This document shows positions 24,641 through 36,164 of a stretch of DNA of 64,000 bases, piece by piece. The notes under the pieces were generated by a model. It was not told the DNA's origin, searched no databases, and saw only the letters and a program-made list of their open reading frames with translations. Made by a program: the position numbers and the translations under genes. The DNA comes from Gnetum montanum (taxonomy: Eukaryota; Streptophyta; Gnetopsida; Gnetales; Gnetaceae): positions 850,518 to 914,517 of the forward strand of contig MNCI01010871.1 of NCBI GenBank assembly GCA_015680685.1. Reading direction: 5' to 3'. Position 1 is the stretch's first letter. Every line of letters starts with the position of its first letter.

Positions 24641-24699
24641 AAGTCAACCCCTTTCTTTAGAATATGTTGCATGGGGTGTAACTTGTTAGTCAACCTTTC

Positions 24700-25690
24700 T
24701 ATGAACCTCTAGATGAACTGTACCCTTCCTTGTAAGCCACGTAACTCCTTGAGGTTTTTAGAAGGTACCAGGTTGATGATGGGCTTGACTTTATCAGGGT
24801 CCACCCTTATTCCAGCCTCTGATACCATGAATCCTAACATGTATCTGGTTTTCACACCGAAGACACATTTCTTAGGGTTAAGGTAAAAATCGTGCATTTG
24901 ACAACACTTGAGAACTACTCCTAGATCACGTGGATGACCGGCTGCCTCTTTGGACATGACTACTATATCGTCCACATAGTCATTTAGAGTTTCTAGGATG
25001 TAGTCGCTGAAGATGTAAGTCATGGCTCGCTGGTAGGTTGCATCAGCGTTCTTGAGCCCAAAAGGCATCATGGTGTAATAGAATGGACCCCATGGGGTCA
25101 TGAAGGTCGTTGCTAGCTGATGCTTTCGGTTGATGTAAATTTGGTTGTAGCCTAAAAAGCCATCCATGAAGGATAACATAGCATGACCAGCCGTAGTATC
25201 GATGAGTTGATCAATGCTTTGAAGTGGGAAGTCGTCCTTGATCGTTGCTTTGTTCAGATCTCAAAAGTCTATGCAGATTCGTATTCCTCCCATTTTCTTG
25301 GAAACTATGACAATGTTGGACACCCACTCCAGATAATCAATTGTGTAGATGAAACTAGCTTGGTATAGTTTGGTGATTTCATCCCTCATGGATGGCGTAA
25401 TTTCTAGTTTGACTTTACGAGCTTTCTTCTTGACTACCTTCACGCGTGGATCTAGGATGATGTTGTGCTGTATTAGCCGCGGGTCAAAACCTGACATGTC
25501 ATTGTATGACCATGCGAAGAATTTGATGTTGTCTTGTAGAGTTTTGGCTACATTTTCATGTGTCCGTGCATCTAGGAGAGAGCTAAGCTTTAACATTTTT
25601 ACCTCCGCCTTGGATGTGGTCATAGGCATCTCGTCGAGAGGGTCCTCAGTTATATCCCGAGCCTCCAAATCTAGGGTTTGGACTAGATGC
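24700..25690 (-). pseudogene. Reverse transcriptase of element B
   Basis: Two nearly adjoining open frames: 25668-25261 (PRLIQHNIILDPRVKVVKKK, MGGIRICIDF) and 25179-24709 (LSFMDGFLGYNQI, MPFGLKNADATYQRAM, LNDYVDDIVVMSKE, LNPKKCVFGVK, LRGLQGRVQFI). Both halves of the palm, including the catalytic YVDD, are present. The gap is a single stop within IDF..DLNKAT text at 25260. The best preserved pol of the three related elements. Confidence 0.9.
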
Positions 25691-25699
25691 TTGTGCTAG

Positions 25700-26099
25700 T
25701 CTGGGAATTCTTCTAGAGATGCTATGATGTTAGCTATGGCTGACCCCCAGTCAATTAGCTCTGGGTTCAACTGTCTCACCCGTTTTCCATGCGGACTTGC
25801 TAGGGCTAAAAGCGTGGAGAGACCGCGATGGATTTCCATTTTCTACTTGACCTGTCAGAATGCGATGAAAGCTTGGTTAAGAGGCACCTATTGGTAGTAA
25901 TCACGTGTAATGAAAACCTGCAAAGCAATGTAAAGATCAAAATATTTTGTGCCATTTTAAAGTCATGGCAGACCGTTATGGCATGGAGATGCGGAGCTGC
26001 TAAAACAAGAAATGCCAAGTTGTAGATGTGAAAATGTGAAACTGTTGAGAAATGCAAAACAATCGATGTGAAATTGTGAAACTGCGAATGCATAACAGA
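25700..26099 (-). other. Spacer between cassette and pol, element B
   Basis: Start of pol in poor state and AT-rich spacer. Nothing further recognised. Confidence 0.45.
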
Positions 26100-26235
26100 T
26101 TGAAAAATGCTAGTATAAGGTCTTTTCAGATCACGAAAGTTGCAACTATGCTAGGGTTTGCTAGTTTACGGTCTTTTCGGACAAATAAAAGTGTAACTAT
26201 GCTATGATTGCTAGTTTAAGGTCTTTTTGGACCAG
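26100..26235 (-). repeat. Short array on the promoter side of cassette B
   Basis: Three units of about 62 bp, each with CTAGTTTAAGGTCTTTTCGG or a close form. C carries the same at 61020-61370 and A the 70 bp version at 14870-15440. Confidence 0.8.
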
Positions 26236-26425
26236 TAATGATAACGAAGAGTATATTTATATATATATTTCATTACTTAGGAAAGTAAGCAATTAGCTTG
26301 GAGCATGTCCAGGTTTTAAATGCTAATAGTGCCTCGATGTCATGGTGAGCATGCTACGCTATATGGTGCACTTCCACATTAAAAAAAGAGAGAGAGCAGC
26401 AAGTTTTCCTTTTAGCCATTATGGC

Positions 26426-26435
26426 CATAAATAGG
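26426..26435 (+). promoter_or_regulatory. TATA box of antisense cassette B
   Basis: CATAAATAGG, aligned with CTATAAATAGG in C at 61546-61556. It is followed in both by a G-T rich leader, CTCACCGTAAGAG or similar, and an exon 1 ATG about 150 bases on. Confidence 0.6.
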
Positions 26436-27209
26436 TATTAGACCCTGGTAAACTTTTTTTTCTCACCGTAAGAGTGTAGAGCCTACATTCAGAGCACAAG
26501 GTGATTTTGAAGTGCAGATCGGTCATGCTAGTAGTGAGCAAGACGATTTTCTGCACAGAGGCGAGGAAAGATCCATAAGCAAGATGACGGCTTCAAAGAA
26601 GGGATGCACTAATCTGGCCCTTGCATCAGTTAAGGAGGTGAAGGAAACCTTAGGCCGCATGACACAGAAGCACGTCGCAGCGTGGAAGGACACACCATTA
26701 GTCCGATAAGCTCTTATGCTTCCTTTGTTTTTTCGTGATTTTGTTATCATTTCTTGCTTTGATTTTCTGCTAGTCTTAGCCATTTTTGTTTTCTGTTGTC
26801 GCATTGCTTTGGCCTTTGTATCATTGTTGTTGCCATTTCAGTCATAGCGGATGCATGAATGTCATGCCATTGTCATGTGCAAGGCTGCTTAAATCACCAC
26901 CACCGCGGTTGTTATAAACGCAGGGGTTTGGGCAATTTAAGTCACTTGGTTTTCGAATGGCATGACATAGAACCCCTAGGAGGGTTAAGCCATGTGTGAT
27001 GTTATAGTACAACATGTGTTTCTCTAGGGTGTATTGTTAATCACCTTGTCAAGGTTAATTACTTTGTTGCTACACTAGGCTATTTTTGCTATGCTATACG
27101 TAGAAAGAGGGTCATGCTAAGTTATGTGTATGAATCGTTAGGCATTGCTATGTGGCATGTGCATTGCACTTAGACATGATGCTAACACTTGCTGGTTGTA
27201 TTGTGCAAG

Positions 27210-27658
27210 GTGGGGATAAGGCCAATCTTGATCATTTTAGAGATCAGAGGAGTCCTATGTCATGTGAGCAAAACTATTGCCAATGCTCCTCCTCCCCAGA
27301 TACGTATGGGAGAGCAGGAATTCTGGTTCAGGAAAGGGGCACGAGACTTTTTGCAATTCCTCCTCGACCACTTCAGTGTGATCATTTGGTCATCCCTGGA
27401 GGAGGAAGAGGTAGCTAGAATAATAAAAGCCATGTTGCTTGGGGAAATTCAAGACATTCTAAGGTTTATGACCAATGGGGCAGTCATGAGCAGGCAGGGA
27501 GAAGGATCCAGTCAGCACCCAATATGGTTAAGGAATTTGGTCTGGATCTGGGACATGCCCGAGTATAGCTGCTACCACTGCTTAAACACACTACTTCTTG
27601 CACATTACATGATAATGTGCTTCCAGAATCCTCAAGGAACTATCTACTATGTTGGCAA
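27210..27658 (+). pseudogene. Exon 2 of cassette B: degenerate FCP1/NIF-type phosphatase domain
   Basis: This 449 bp exon is open for 149 codons. FCP1-type phosphatases (HAD fold) remove phosphate from proteins such as the RNA polymerase II tail. Here ILEIRGVLCH stands at the place of the LDLDGTL-type catalytic loop, FRKGARDFLQFLLDHFSV then IIWSS matches the FxRPGxxEFL...VGIWSS block, and WLRNLVWIWDMPEYS with NTLLLAHYM and NPQGTIYY matches the KDLxxLW...NTLLVDDSP...NPPxTAIF end. Both catalytic Asp of loop one (E, R here) and the DD of the last block (A, H) are replaced, so no catalysis is expected. Copies in A and C show other substitutions. Confidence 0.7.
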
Positions 27659-28113
27659 GTGAGTTTTATAGCCTTGCTCTATTGTGTTTGTGCAATGCTG
27701 GCCATATTATCCAAATGCTAATAGTATGCGTTTGTCACTAGGTTCTTCATTGACAAGGATGGATTCCACGACCACTGGGTCTGCTGACTACAACATAGAT
27801 AGCTCTACAGGAGTTATCTTCTATTAAGAACCTACGGGCAGGCATGATTGGCTAATGTGGGGGTGAATACCACACCTAGCCAAGCATGTATTCTATTCCC
27901 TACGGTTAGTGTGAGAGGTAGGGTTGGCTGGATGAGGAGTGGGTAGAACCCTTCAAAATGGTCATAGTTGAACAAGTCTTGGTTAAACTCCCACCATTCC
28001 TGTCATCATATAGGCCCGATAGGCCAACCAGTAAGTGTTGCATGCCTAAGTATTTTTGCAATCTTTGTACTTTTTTCATTTTCATGCTAAACATTTTTGT
28101 GAACACTATTGTA

Positions 28114-29165
28114 GGGGCGACAAAGACCCAGGAGGTGATGATGGTAATCGTTGAGGTGTAGGGGGAAAATATCTACTTCAAATAGGGTGAAGTAGAAAAG
28201 AGCCAACGCTGGATAAACTATGGGCTTCAGACTCCTTGGTCTAGAACATTGAGAAGGCAGGACTTATGGATCTTTTCCTAACCCCGAATCCGAGCTTTCC
28301 TGCCGCTGAGATGCTTTCCCTGGTCAACTCCTTTTCTGAGAAGGCAGGTCACTTCCTCATGTGCATACGGGATGTGCGGGTGGTTATTGAAATCAATGAC
28401 TAATAGTTTGCAGACCTGTTCAGTGTTCTTGACAACAACATCCTTGTAGGGTCGAAGAGCAAGAAGGAGCTGAACCTTCAGAACAAGGATATTCAGGAGT
28501 GGCTAGGATTGGGAAGGAGAAAAAGGGGCTCCCTATAGATAAGCTCAAAGATGGGCCCACATTGGAGATCTACCCTGTATTCAGTGCTTGCACGTTTCCC
28601 CAATTGCTTACCCAAGGGAAGCTCCTGGGGATTGAGTAGGCCTGGATAATGCGAGCAGTTATGGAAGAAGGGGCCCACTACAACTGGGCCAGCTTCCTAT
28701 GCAAAGGGTTGCTAACTGAGGTCTTGGGATACTATTAGAAATTGGAGTTCCATTCCAACATACACTATGCCTTCTACATAGGCTTTCTGAGATGCTTTGT
28801 GGAGTTTCTGGTGGTTCAAGAGGATGGAGTCTAGGTCATGCGAAATCACAACTAGATTTCTAGACAATGGATTTGCCAGATCTTCCGATCTATGCGAGCC
28901 CAAGATCCCCCAGAAATGATTGGGGAGTCATTCTCTATGACAACTAAGGATCAGGTGGCCCGCAACATTCATGGGTAGAGTAGCATAGGAGAGTTGCCCT
29001 ACGTCGTAGCCGGCAGCGTGTCGTGGGGGGAACGTATCATGGCCGAGACTGTGCCCAAAGAGTTGTGGCAGAAGAGGCCTCCTCCAGCTAAGGAAACCCT
29101 TCACATGAAGGAGGAGGAGGGGTGAAGACTACAGCTTAAACTGTAGAGGATGCATACCCCCATTA
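28114..29165 (+). pseudogene. Exon 4 of cassette B: unknown globular domain
   Basis: Longest exon. Shared blocks with A: MDLFL.....SFP.AEMLSL.NSFSEKA, then QGKLLG.E.AWIMR.VMEEG and HYNWA...LCKGL, FLVV.E.GV, and a C-terminal QA.IFHT-like part. The first half resembles in pattern the short domain found in many plant retroelement-associated ORFs sometimes labelled putative plant transposon protein, but I cannot confirm this. A has a 159-codon open frame here at 12542-12063 (- strand). B has stops at 28400, 28535 and later. Confidence 0.55.
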
Positions 29166-29291
29166 GTAAATTATTTTGTGTAATTCTTACTTTGTTATTT
29201 TTTGCTACGCTAGGCAGCATAGCATAGCGTAGCACCCACTTTAGGCTAACTTATTTTTTGTGCTAATGTAAACATGCTTCTCTGCTGGTAG

Positions 29292-29628
29292 AGGAAGAAG
29301 AAGAAGAAGAAGAAGGAGATGAAGAGGTGTCAGCTGCTAAGATGGGGATGATGAATAAAGACACGGAGGCCCCAGTTGTGGAAGAAAGGGCCCCGATCAA
29401 GAATAAAGGAACTCTTGTCACTAAGGCAGGGGATCTTGTCATTAGGGAGAATCCTCCTACTAATGAAGAGGAACCTCCCTTTAATAAAAATGATGCTGGT
29501 CTCCTAAAAGGAAAGACACTAGTGTATGAAGAAGAGGCTCACATAGACTTAGCAGGGCCTTCTGCCTTCTGCCAAGGCTACTGCGATCGTCTTGCATCAG
29601 CAAGAAATGAGACTGCAATGGGACGCTG
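29292..29628 (+). pseudogene. Exon 5 of cassette B: acidic low-complexity segment
   Basis: Starts with a run of glutamates (GAA/GAG), then short acidic repeats and EEAHIDLAGPSAF. Open through its length and ends at a GTGAGT donor. Counterpart of the heptapeptide-repeat exon in A. Probably an unstructured linker. Confidence 0.6.
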
Positions 29629-29939
29629 GTGAGTTTGCTAATATGTCTACTTTATCATGGTCCATTTTAGCCATTGTTGATATGTTTTTTCATTTAACAA
29701 GTGCTATTGTTGATGCTATAGGACCTCCTTTAATTTGTGTGGAGTCATGGGCCGAGATCCCTGACAAGTTTATGTTTTTGCAGGGACTTGTCGACGATAT
29801 GATCAGCCGCCTTCGACAGGCAGACCCTAACACGGGTAAGTAGTAGTGTTAAGTGCTCTTATGTCATTATGCTAGAGTTTCTTGAGTTTGCTAATCTTGC
29901 TATGCTAACATGATTATTTTTCTTTTTGTGTCATGGAAG

Positions 29940-30763
29940 CCTCTTGGCATAAATGGGACTTGGTACGTCCTCCGAAAGTCGGTGTCATACCTACATTCCC
30001 ACCTGAAGTGACTGACGTATCTCGTAGTGTGTATGACAAGGTTTGTAAATGCATTTGGCACTCAACACACTTCTTGTGGGAGTATAAGCATGTCAATGAG
30101 GAGTTATGGAAATGGGTCCAAAGAGCTAAGTAGAGAGAGGCTGACCTAGTCACCGAGGTTGAGGATCTTAAGTCAAAGAATGTGTTCCTCATAGCCCGTG
30201 ACACTAATAATGAGAACTAGTGCACGACTATGATAGACTATGCCAGGTTTTGGACTATTGCACATCAAAATGTTGAAGTCACCCACGAGATAATCAAACA
30301 ATCGATGTAAATGGACTTGCTAGCCTAGAAGTGTCAAGATTTAAAGGACGTCAGCACCAAGATTTATGAATGGGGTAAGTCCCATAGAAACCACAAGCAC
30401 ATGTATAAACTGGAAAATGCCACCCACTTTAGACTATACATGGATGCTACAATGAAGGTGTTTATGCATGAAACATTCATAAATTCCATTGATGCTTATG
30501 AGGCCTATGCCAAGTACAAAGAGCAGGAAAAGGTTACGGAATCTCCTGACATGAAAGTGGACCTTCCCATATGAGAGACTGTAACCATCTCCTTTTCCCT
30601 AGGACTACCAAGGTGGAAAATCGCTGAAAGGTAGAGAGCTGCTACTGCAGATGCTAAACCAAGCAACAGATGTTGGATGGACATCATGGTGGAGGAGGTC
30701 TAGCATTGCCTCAAGGTCGGTTTGGACCAGATACCCTTTGAGACAGGTGCAGGACCTTCTTAG
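29940..30763 (+). pseudogene. Exon 7 of cassette B: charged helical segment
   Basis: Conserved in A, B and C: WEYKHVNEELWKWVQRA, a stretch with regularly spaced leucines and charged residues (ADLVTEVEDLKSKNVFLIA), YARFW, EIIKQ and NHKHMYKLENATH. The pattern suggests a coiled coil. Stops after VQRAK, in NEN.CTT and before MDLLA. Ends with VDLP and PFETG.. text before a GTTAGTC donor shared by all three copies. Confidence 0.6.
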
Positions 30764-31065
30764 GTTAGTCTCTTTACTGTATTGATGTTTATGCTCTATT
30801 GTAGTCTACATTTGTTTCCCTAACTGACCGCTTCACTCCTGTGATATAGGCTCCAGAAGAGGGCGTAGGGATCGTGGAGGGAGGAAATGAAGAAGCGGCA
30901 AAGGAAAACATGGGGGAAGGTGATGCAATAGGAAATGACGTAAAGGAGAAAGGTGAAGGCGATACAAACAGAAACGACCCATGATAGCATGAGATTTTTT
31001 TTTTAAAATTTTAAAGTTTTGAAATTTTTTCAACAGGCAAACATTATCAACAGGCAAAAATTTTG

Positions 31066-31071
31066 AATAAA
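31066..31071 (+). terminator. Poly(A) signal of cassette B
   Basis: AATAAA 82 bases after the stop of exon 8, in a T-rich then A-rich context. C has AATAAA at 63661-63666 at the same distance; A has AATGAA. Confidence 0.55.
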
Positions 31072-31134
31072 AGAAATAATTTCAGAAAAGAAATTGATTT
31101 TGTGTAAACTTGTGTATTGTGTAAAGTTTTCATG

Positions 31135-31410
31135 CTTTTACATGCTAGTTTTAGGCTATTTCGGGCCATTGCTAGTTTTAAGCCATTTTGGGTTATTACT
31201 AGTTTTAAGCCATTTTGGGCTATAGCGTAGCATGCCAAAAGGAAAACATGCTATCAAAGAAAAAAAGCAATGATGCTATTTTTAGGCCATTTTGAGTCAT
31301 AGCGTAGCATGCCAAAAGAGATGGCATGTTAACAAGGCAAAAGGCAATGGTGCTAGTTTTAGGTCATTTCGGGCCATATCGTATCACGCCAAAAGAGATG
31401 TCATGTTAAC
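31135..31410 (+). repeat. Short array on the 3' side of cassette B
   Basis: About six units with CTAGTTTTAGGCCATTTCG or close forms, mixed with ATAGCGTAGCATGCC. Matches arrays in A (9226-9545) and C (63735-64000). Confidence 0.8.
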
Positions 31411-31764
31411 AAAGCAAAAACAATGAGTGCATGTCAGATGGCAACTGGGCAGGAAGAAGTGGAGTTATTATGCTATGCATAGCTACCTCTTGACCCATCA
31501 TGGGTTGATCAGAATGTAAGGCTAAGGTGTTTTGCCAGGGCCCTCGTCCGCATCGTTGTCCCCTCCTTGGAAGGGCAACTCAACCCATGCGCTTTCATCA
31601 TGGAGACTGGCTTACTAAGCTAACTCTCCTACTAGATGTCCAGTGTGTGTGTGAGCAAGCACTACATTCTCAGATTTTACGGCCTCTAAGCCCTACTCCA
31701 TGTCTACATTACTAATGGCTTGTGCTACTACTTCGCCATCATGGATCACCACCTCCCTACCTTC
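31411..31764 (-). other. Spacer between cassette B and protease
   Basis: Aligns loosely to 8800-9220 of A on the other strand. No gene seen. Confidence 0.45.
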
Positions 31765-32340
31765 TTATGGTAGGTGGATTTCTTGATGTATGGGTGAGGA
31801 GACAATCCTAAGTTGTGCTAACCATGATCTCCCCAAGATTAGGTTAAACCTAGGCATTTCCTAAATCACTTTGAACATTGTGCTTATGGGGAACTGGTCC
31901 CCTGCTACGAAGTCTATGTGAATTGTGCCTTTCACCAGGATGCGTGCCCCGTTGAATGACCTTAGACATGACATCGTTGTGGGTTTGATCTGATCGACCA
32001 AGCCCAACTTATCCACAATAGGGAAGGGGATGACATTCGTGGCAGCCCCATCATCAACGTGTACCCTTCAGATCCAGTGTTGGCCAACCCGAATTGTGAT
32101 GAAAAGAGGCACTGTAGTCACCTAACCCCTTTCAGGGTCTTCCTTAATGGTTTTTTTGCTAAAAGTCAATTGGGATGGCTCAGGATCTATTGGTGTAGGA
32201 GGAAGCATGACCAAGTCTATCACTTCCTCTTCCACTAGCATGTCTTCGTTCACTGGAATCACTATCAACATGTAGATCAGAGACTCGTAGTGGGGATCAA
32301 ATCTCATGATTAGGTCGTACAAACTCAATGTAGTGTTTGT
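31765..32340 (-). pseudogene. Aspartic protease of element B
   Basis: Frame MSLYDLIMRF..., then RVHVDDGAATNVIPFPIV with the expected catalytic D-D-G-A, FNGARILVKGTIHIDFVAGD and NLILGRSWLA. Stops lie after KEDPERG, before RVHVDD and before EMPRF. The active site is intact, unlike that of A. Confidence 0.8.
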
Positions 32341-35277
32341 TTTCTTTAGAGCCTACTTGACCTGAGTGAGGGCATCCAAAAGGTCTTGGCCATCCCCCCT
32401 GTTTAACCTTTTCCTCATCTTTGATTCATCCCAAGAGATGAATTTCCCGAGGGGGGGTGACTTCGGATATAGGTTCAGACCCTCTTAGGCAAGGCAGCAC
32501 AGACTGTGCAGTTATGGCAACGTTAACCTTTGGCAATGAAGGTATAGATGCAAAGGACAGGGACATAGTTATGGAAGCACTAGGGAAGGTACCTCCACTC
32601 AACATATTGCCTGCGAAGCGTACTTCCCATTTTTTAGGTCAAGAAGGTAGATCATCTGTTTTATGCAGGGCAGGGGCTATCAAATGAGTCAGCCCACTAA
32701 TGATGAAAAGTGCTAACGACATTAGCAGGCAAAGTGGCAAAGTTTCGCTAATAGGTGGCGTAGAGATGGATGCCCGTAGAGGGACTTTCAAGATAAACAA
32801 CTGTTGCAGGCTTTGATTAGCTTCTTGTGATGCTGTTGCACTGCGCTGAGGCACACGGACCATGAATGGCTGCTGGGGTGGCCTAGGATCACTATTAATG
32901 TTGATGGCATTGATGACATAACTAGAATTGTTAGCGTTGAGGGGATCTGTGTAGACATGCACAGATTGGTTTTCAAGGCGTATTGGGTTGCTTTCGTCTA
33001 GCACTAGCTTTCCCTAGTCGATCAATCTTTGGATGTCATCCTACAACACCAAACAGAAATCTGTGTTGTGACCACATTATTGGTGGTAGTTACAAAACCT
33101 ATCCATCCTAAAAACCTTAGGAACTGGGGGCTCATTGGGCAAGGCCAAAGAGGGGTTCCTAAGGAGCTCGTGGTAGTGCTAATGTCTACTATTTTCTTCT
33201 TACGACATTTTCTTGTATTGCATGTGCCCCATCGCCAGTAGTTTCTTTAGGAGTTCTGAAGGCTTGAGAGGCAGTGGGGTGTACTTTGAAAGATCCTTAT
33301 GGTCAAAGTTTGGCTTGGGTTATGCAGATATCTCAGGTGTGGACACTAGAGGTTACAACACATTACCTTGTTTGGACATGGGGTTAGCTGCGAGTACAAC
33401 CAATTTCTTGTTGCTCTTGTTACTATTGTTACTAGGTCAGGGTTTGGCCTCAGTCACCATAGCAGCCACTGTGGTTGTTGGGCTTTATCCTTGCCCTTCT
33501 TTGTGAATGTGCTTTTGTAAGAAATGTAGGCCAGGTCTTTGCTTTCCTGAGTTGCATCCTGTATGCTCTTAGTCTGAGCGAAGGCTTGACTAAGAGTGCG
33601 AGGGGTGAGGTAGTACATTTGATAAAGTCATTCACTGTACCTTTAAAGATATCCAACAAGTGGGCTTCTACGATAGGCTCGCAGATTTCTTTAAGGGTCA
33701 CACTTCAATGTTGGATGAACTTCTAGACTGGCTCCAGAGGCTCTTGTTTCACGCTCATTAGTGGGTCCAGCATGGTTTCCGCCTTCAAGTTATACTTGAA
33801 GCCACAAAATGGGTTAGAAGCTCTTCTAGAGTTGAAATGAATGAGCATGGTAGTGCACGATACCAATCTAAAGGTTTCCCAGTTAGGGACACAATGAAGA
33901 CACAAATGATCATGTGCAGCCATTATTACAATAGAAGGGATTTCGATCTAAAGGTAACAAGATGCGCGTTGGGATCTCCCTCCCCGTCGTACTTCGTGAA
34001 GTGTGGGAGAGACATCCCTAGAGGTAACATCAGAGCAGGGATTGCAGAGCTGATGGGATCTCCTAGTAAAATTCCATGACTTGTACCATGTCAGACCCAA
34101 TAGCCTTGAGGCATTTTGTTTCCTCAGTGAGGGTTTGGATGAGCTAAAATGCTTGGTCCAAACCTTGCAACGGTGTAGATGGTTGAGGGGCTACTGAGGT
34201 AGCTCCTAATTTTCACATGGCAAGGGTAGTGGTTTGACCCATTGTAAGTACCATTGGGACTACCCTTGTGAACGGTGCTACTAGCGCTATCCACCACCTG
34301 GTAGGTGGTGCTATTGGAGCAAAAATTATGGGTTGAGCCGCTGGATAGATGGCTTGTGTCACTGTCAGAATAGACCATATCCGTATGTTGGGTTGTACCA
34401 TTTGCAGGGTTCTGTAGGTTTGAGAGCAAACGTAATGAAACATCTACGATGGTTGTGAAATAGGTGAAGAAATGAATGGGGTCCACCATGTGGATAGGCC
34501 TGGGCCCACCGGTGTGGATGGAATAGATGTGAATGTAGGAATCAAAATAGAAGTTTCATAAGATTGCAAAGAAGGTACAATATGAACATGCGGCAGGGTA
34601 GCCACGATTGGTGCGTGATGTGCTACAGGAATATGCTAATGAAAAATTTGCGAAGGCATAGTTACTGCAAATGAGACAGGGGAATAAGGGTGTTGATATG
34701 CTGGGAACGTAACATGGCTACCCATTGCAGTTGTAGTTGTAGGCTGTGGGAGCGTAGGCGTGATGGAAAACGCAGTGGTGACAGGTAACAGATTAGCCCA
34801 GAAGGACTGGGTAGGAGGGACAGGAATGGGGTTGGCTTGACCTCCCTCGTTAGATTGGAAATCAAGTTCCTCCTGTCCATCATGAAAAGCATCATCTTGG
34901 TTGGATGTTGTGTCCTATTGCTCCCTAAGCCTAATGAACTGGATTAGTTGGTCTAAAAGCCTTTGGTTTGCCTATGTCAAAGGTATGAAAATGTTGGGAG
35001 TGGGAACAAACTCCTTCTCATCGTAGTAAGCAAACTCAAAGCTACGTTTTCTTTCGAGTTCGTGTATATCCAAAGGTAGGTTCTCCTGAACCTTTGCACA
35101 AAGGAAGTTGTAACGCTCGTGTTGCTGGGCCAAGCTCTCAGGTCCTCGATTTTAGATCTTGAGGGATTGGCGTGTTTCTAGCATTGGGTTCAGCGGTTGT
35201 TTGGAATGAGTAGTGCCTTGAACCGTGATGGAAACCTCCACGTTGAAGGTGTTAGCAGCGGTAGTTGTAGAAGTCAT
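32341..35277 (-). pseudogene. gag of element B, broken
   Basis: ATG at 35277 (MTSTTTAANTFNVEVSITV), as in A. Follow HERYNFLCAKVQENLPLD, EFVPTPN, a long S/T/P-rich linker (34900-34100) with WWTPF and PPTRWW text, the gag core at 33920-33450 (KYNLKAETMLDPLMSVKQEPLEPV, EAHLLDIFKGTVNDFI), a zinc-knuckle-like CGHNTDFCLVL..DDIQRLID near 33060 and VYTDPLNANNSSYVINAI to about 32850. Stops and shifts throughout. Confidence 0.8.
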
Positions 35278-35890
35278 TGCTACTAAGCTAGAAAATTTTG
35301 CAAATGCGACAAGCGAGGAAATCAGAAAGCCAAGTGGTTTTGTGAACTGAGAAGAGCCAATAAGTTGGTGAGCAACCAAAAGGAAAAAGCAATCAGAAAG
35401 GCTTTATCTCTTGCCAGGCTCCCGAGGAACTGTCGAGGTGATCATTCTATACCACACGATGCGTAAACAACCACAAAGGGTGTCACGTTTACACTAGTTC
35501 ACAATAGGATACAGAGCGCATGCAAGACTATCATAAGAAAAAGGTAGGTTAACTTGGCAATTGGAAGCTTTAAATCCTGTAGGGTTCCCAAGGGACCATG
35601 GAGGCAACTGATTTGCACCACACGATGCGTAAACAACCACAGACGAGTGTCAGGTTTATGCTAATGTGTATCAGGGTGTAGAAGGTTCACAAGAATACTG
35701 TAAGAAAGAGGCAAGTTAACTAGCAATCGGAGGCTTTATGTCCTGTAGGATTCCTGAGGAACTATCGAGGTGACCAATCTGCACCACATAATATGTAAAA
35801 AATCACAGACAGGTGTCAGGTTTATGCTAATGCGTATTGGGGTGCAGAAGGCTTACAAGACTACCATGACACACGGAAAAGGCACCGAAA
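35278..35890 (-). other. 5' leader of element B
   Basis: Three imperfect copies of a segment with CACCACACGATGCGTAAACAACC and GTGTCAGGTTTATGCTAATG-like text begin near 35390, 35565 and 35740, a period near 175 bp. Element A keeps a single version at 5095-5160. So the leader of B carries a tandem triplication. Confidence 0.7.
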
Positions 35891-35909
35891 GGCCCTCCTT
35901 TTAGTGCCA
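35891..35909 (-). other. Primer binding site of element B
   Basis: TGGCACTAAAAGGAGGGCC on the - strand, 7 bases inside the LTR. Differs from the site of A at four positions. Confidence 0.75.
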
Positions 35910-35916
35910 GAAAGAC

Positions 35917-36164
35917 TGTAGTGATCGAAAATGTCGACGGCTAGAAAATGATGAGGGGTCATCGGCTGACCATGGTCTTGACCCCGTCTCCATGGGAGGG
36001 CCATGCTAGATCGGGACAGAAACGGGGCACCCTGAATAGTCTGGTCAATCAGACAGAGACTTATTCAGTGTCTATATAACCTTTTGCAACGTGTTACTTG
36101 AAAACAAGACTAATAATGCAAAGAAATTCCTAGATGAAAAAGAGATAGAAAATAATGTTAAATG
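35917..36164 (-). repeat. 5' LTR of element B, inner part
   Basis: Matches 19558-19804 of the left LTR. The last five bases AAATG are the target duplication of D; the LTR continues at 49444. Confidence 0.88.

Larger units (their letters stand above)
26584..30984 (+). pseudogene. Antisense multi-exon cassette gene of element B
   Basis: Runs opposite to gag-pol of its own element. Exons by GT-AG borders and agreement with A and C: E1 26584-about 26706, E2 27210-27658, E3 27742-28030, E4 28114-29165, E5 29292-29628, E6 29784-29835, E7 29940-30763, E8 30850-30984. E6 is 52 bp in both A and B, E8 is 135 bp in both B and C, E7 is 824 bp against 820 in A. Introns are 80-500 bp with GTGAGT, GTAAGT or GTTAGT donors. 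E3, E4 and E7 hold stops, so the copy is dead or nearly so. Exon conservation with faster intron change suggests past selection on a protein; this is inference. Confidence 0.7.

Noticed and set aside
25806-26093. 95-codon frame on the - strand
   Set aside because: In the spacer between pol and cassette; no conservation in C at 60817-61233 beyond DNA-level similarity of repeats.
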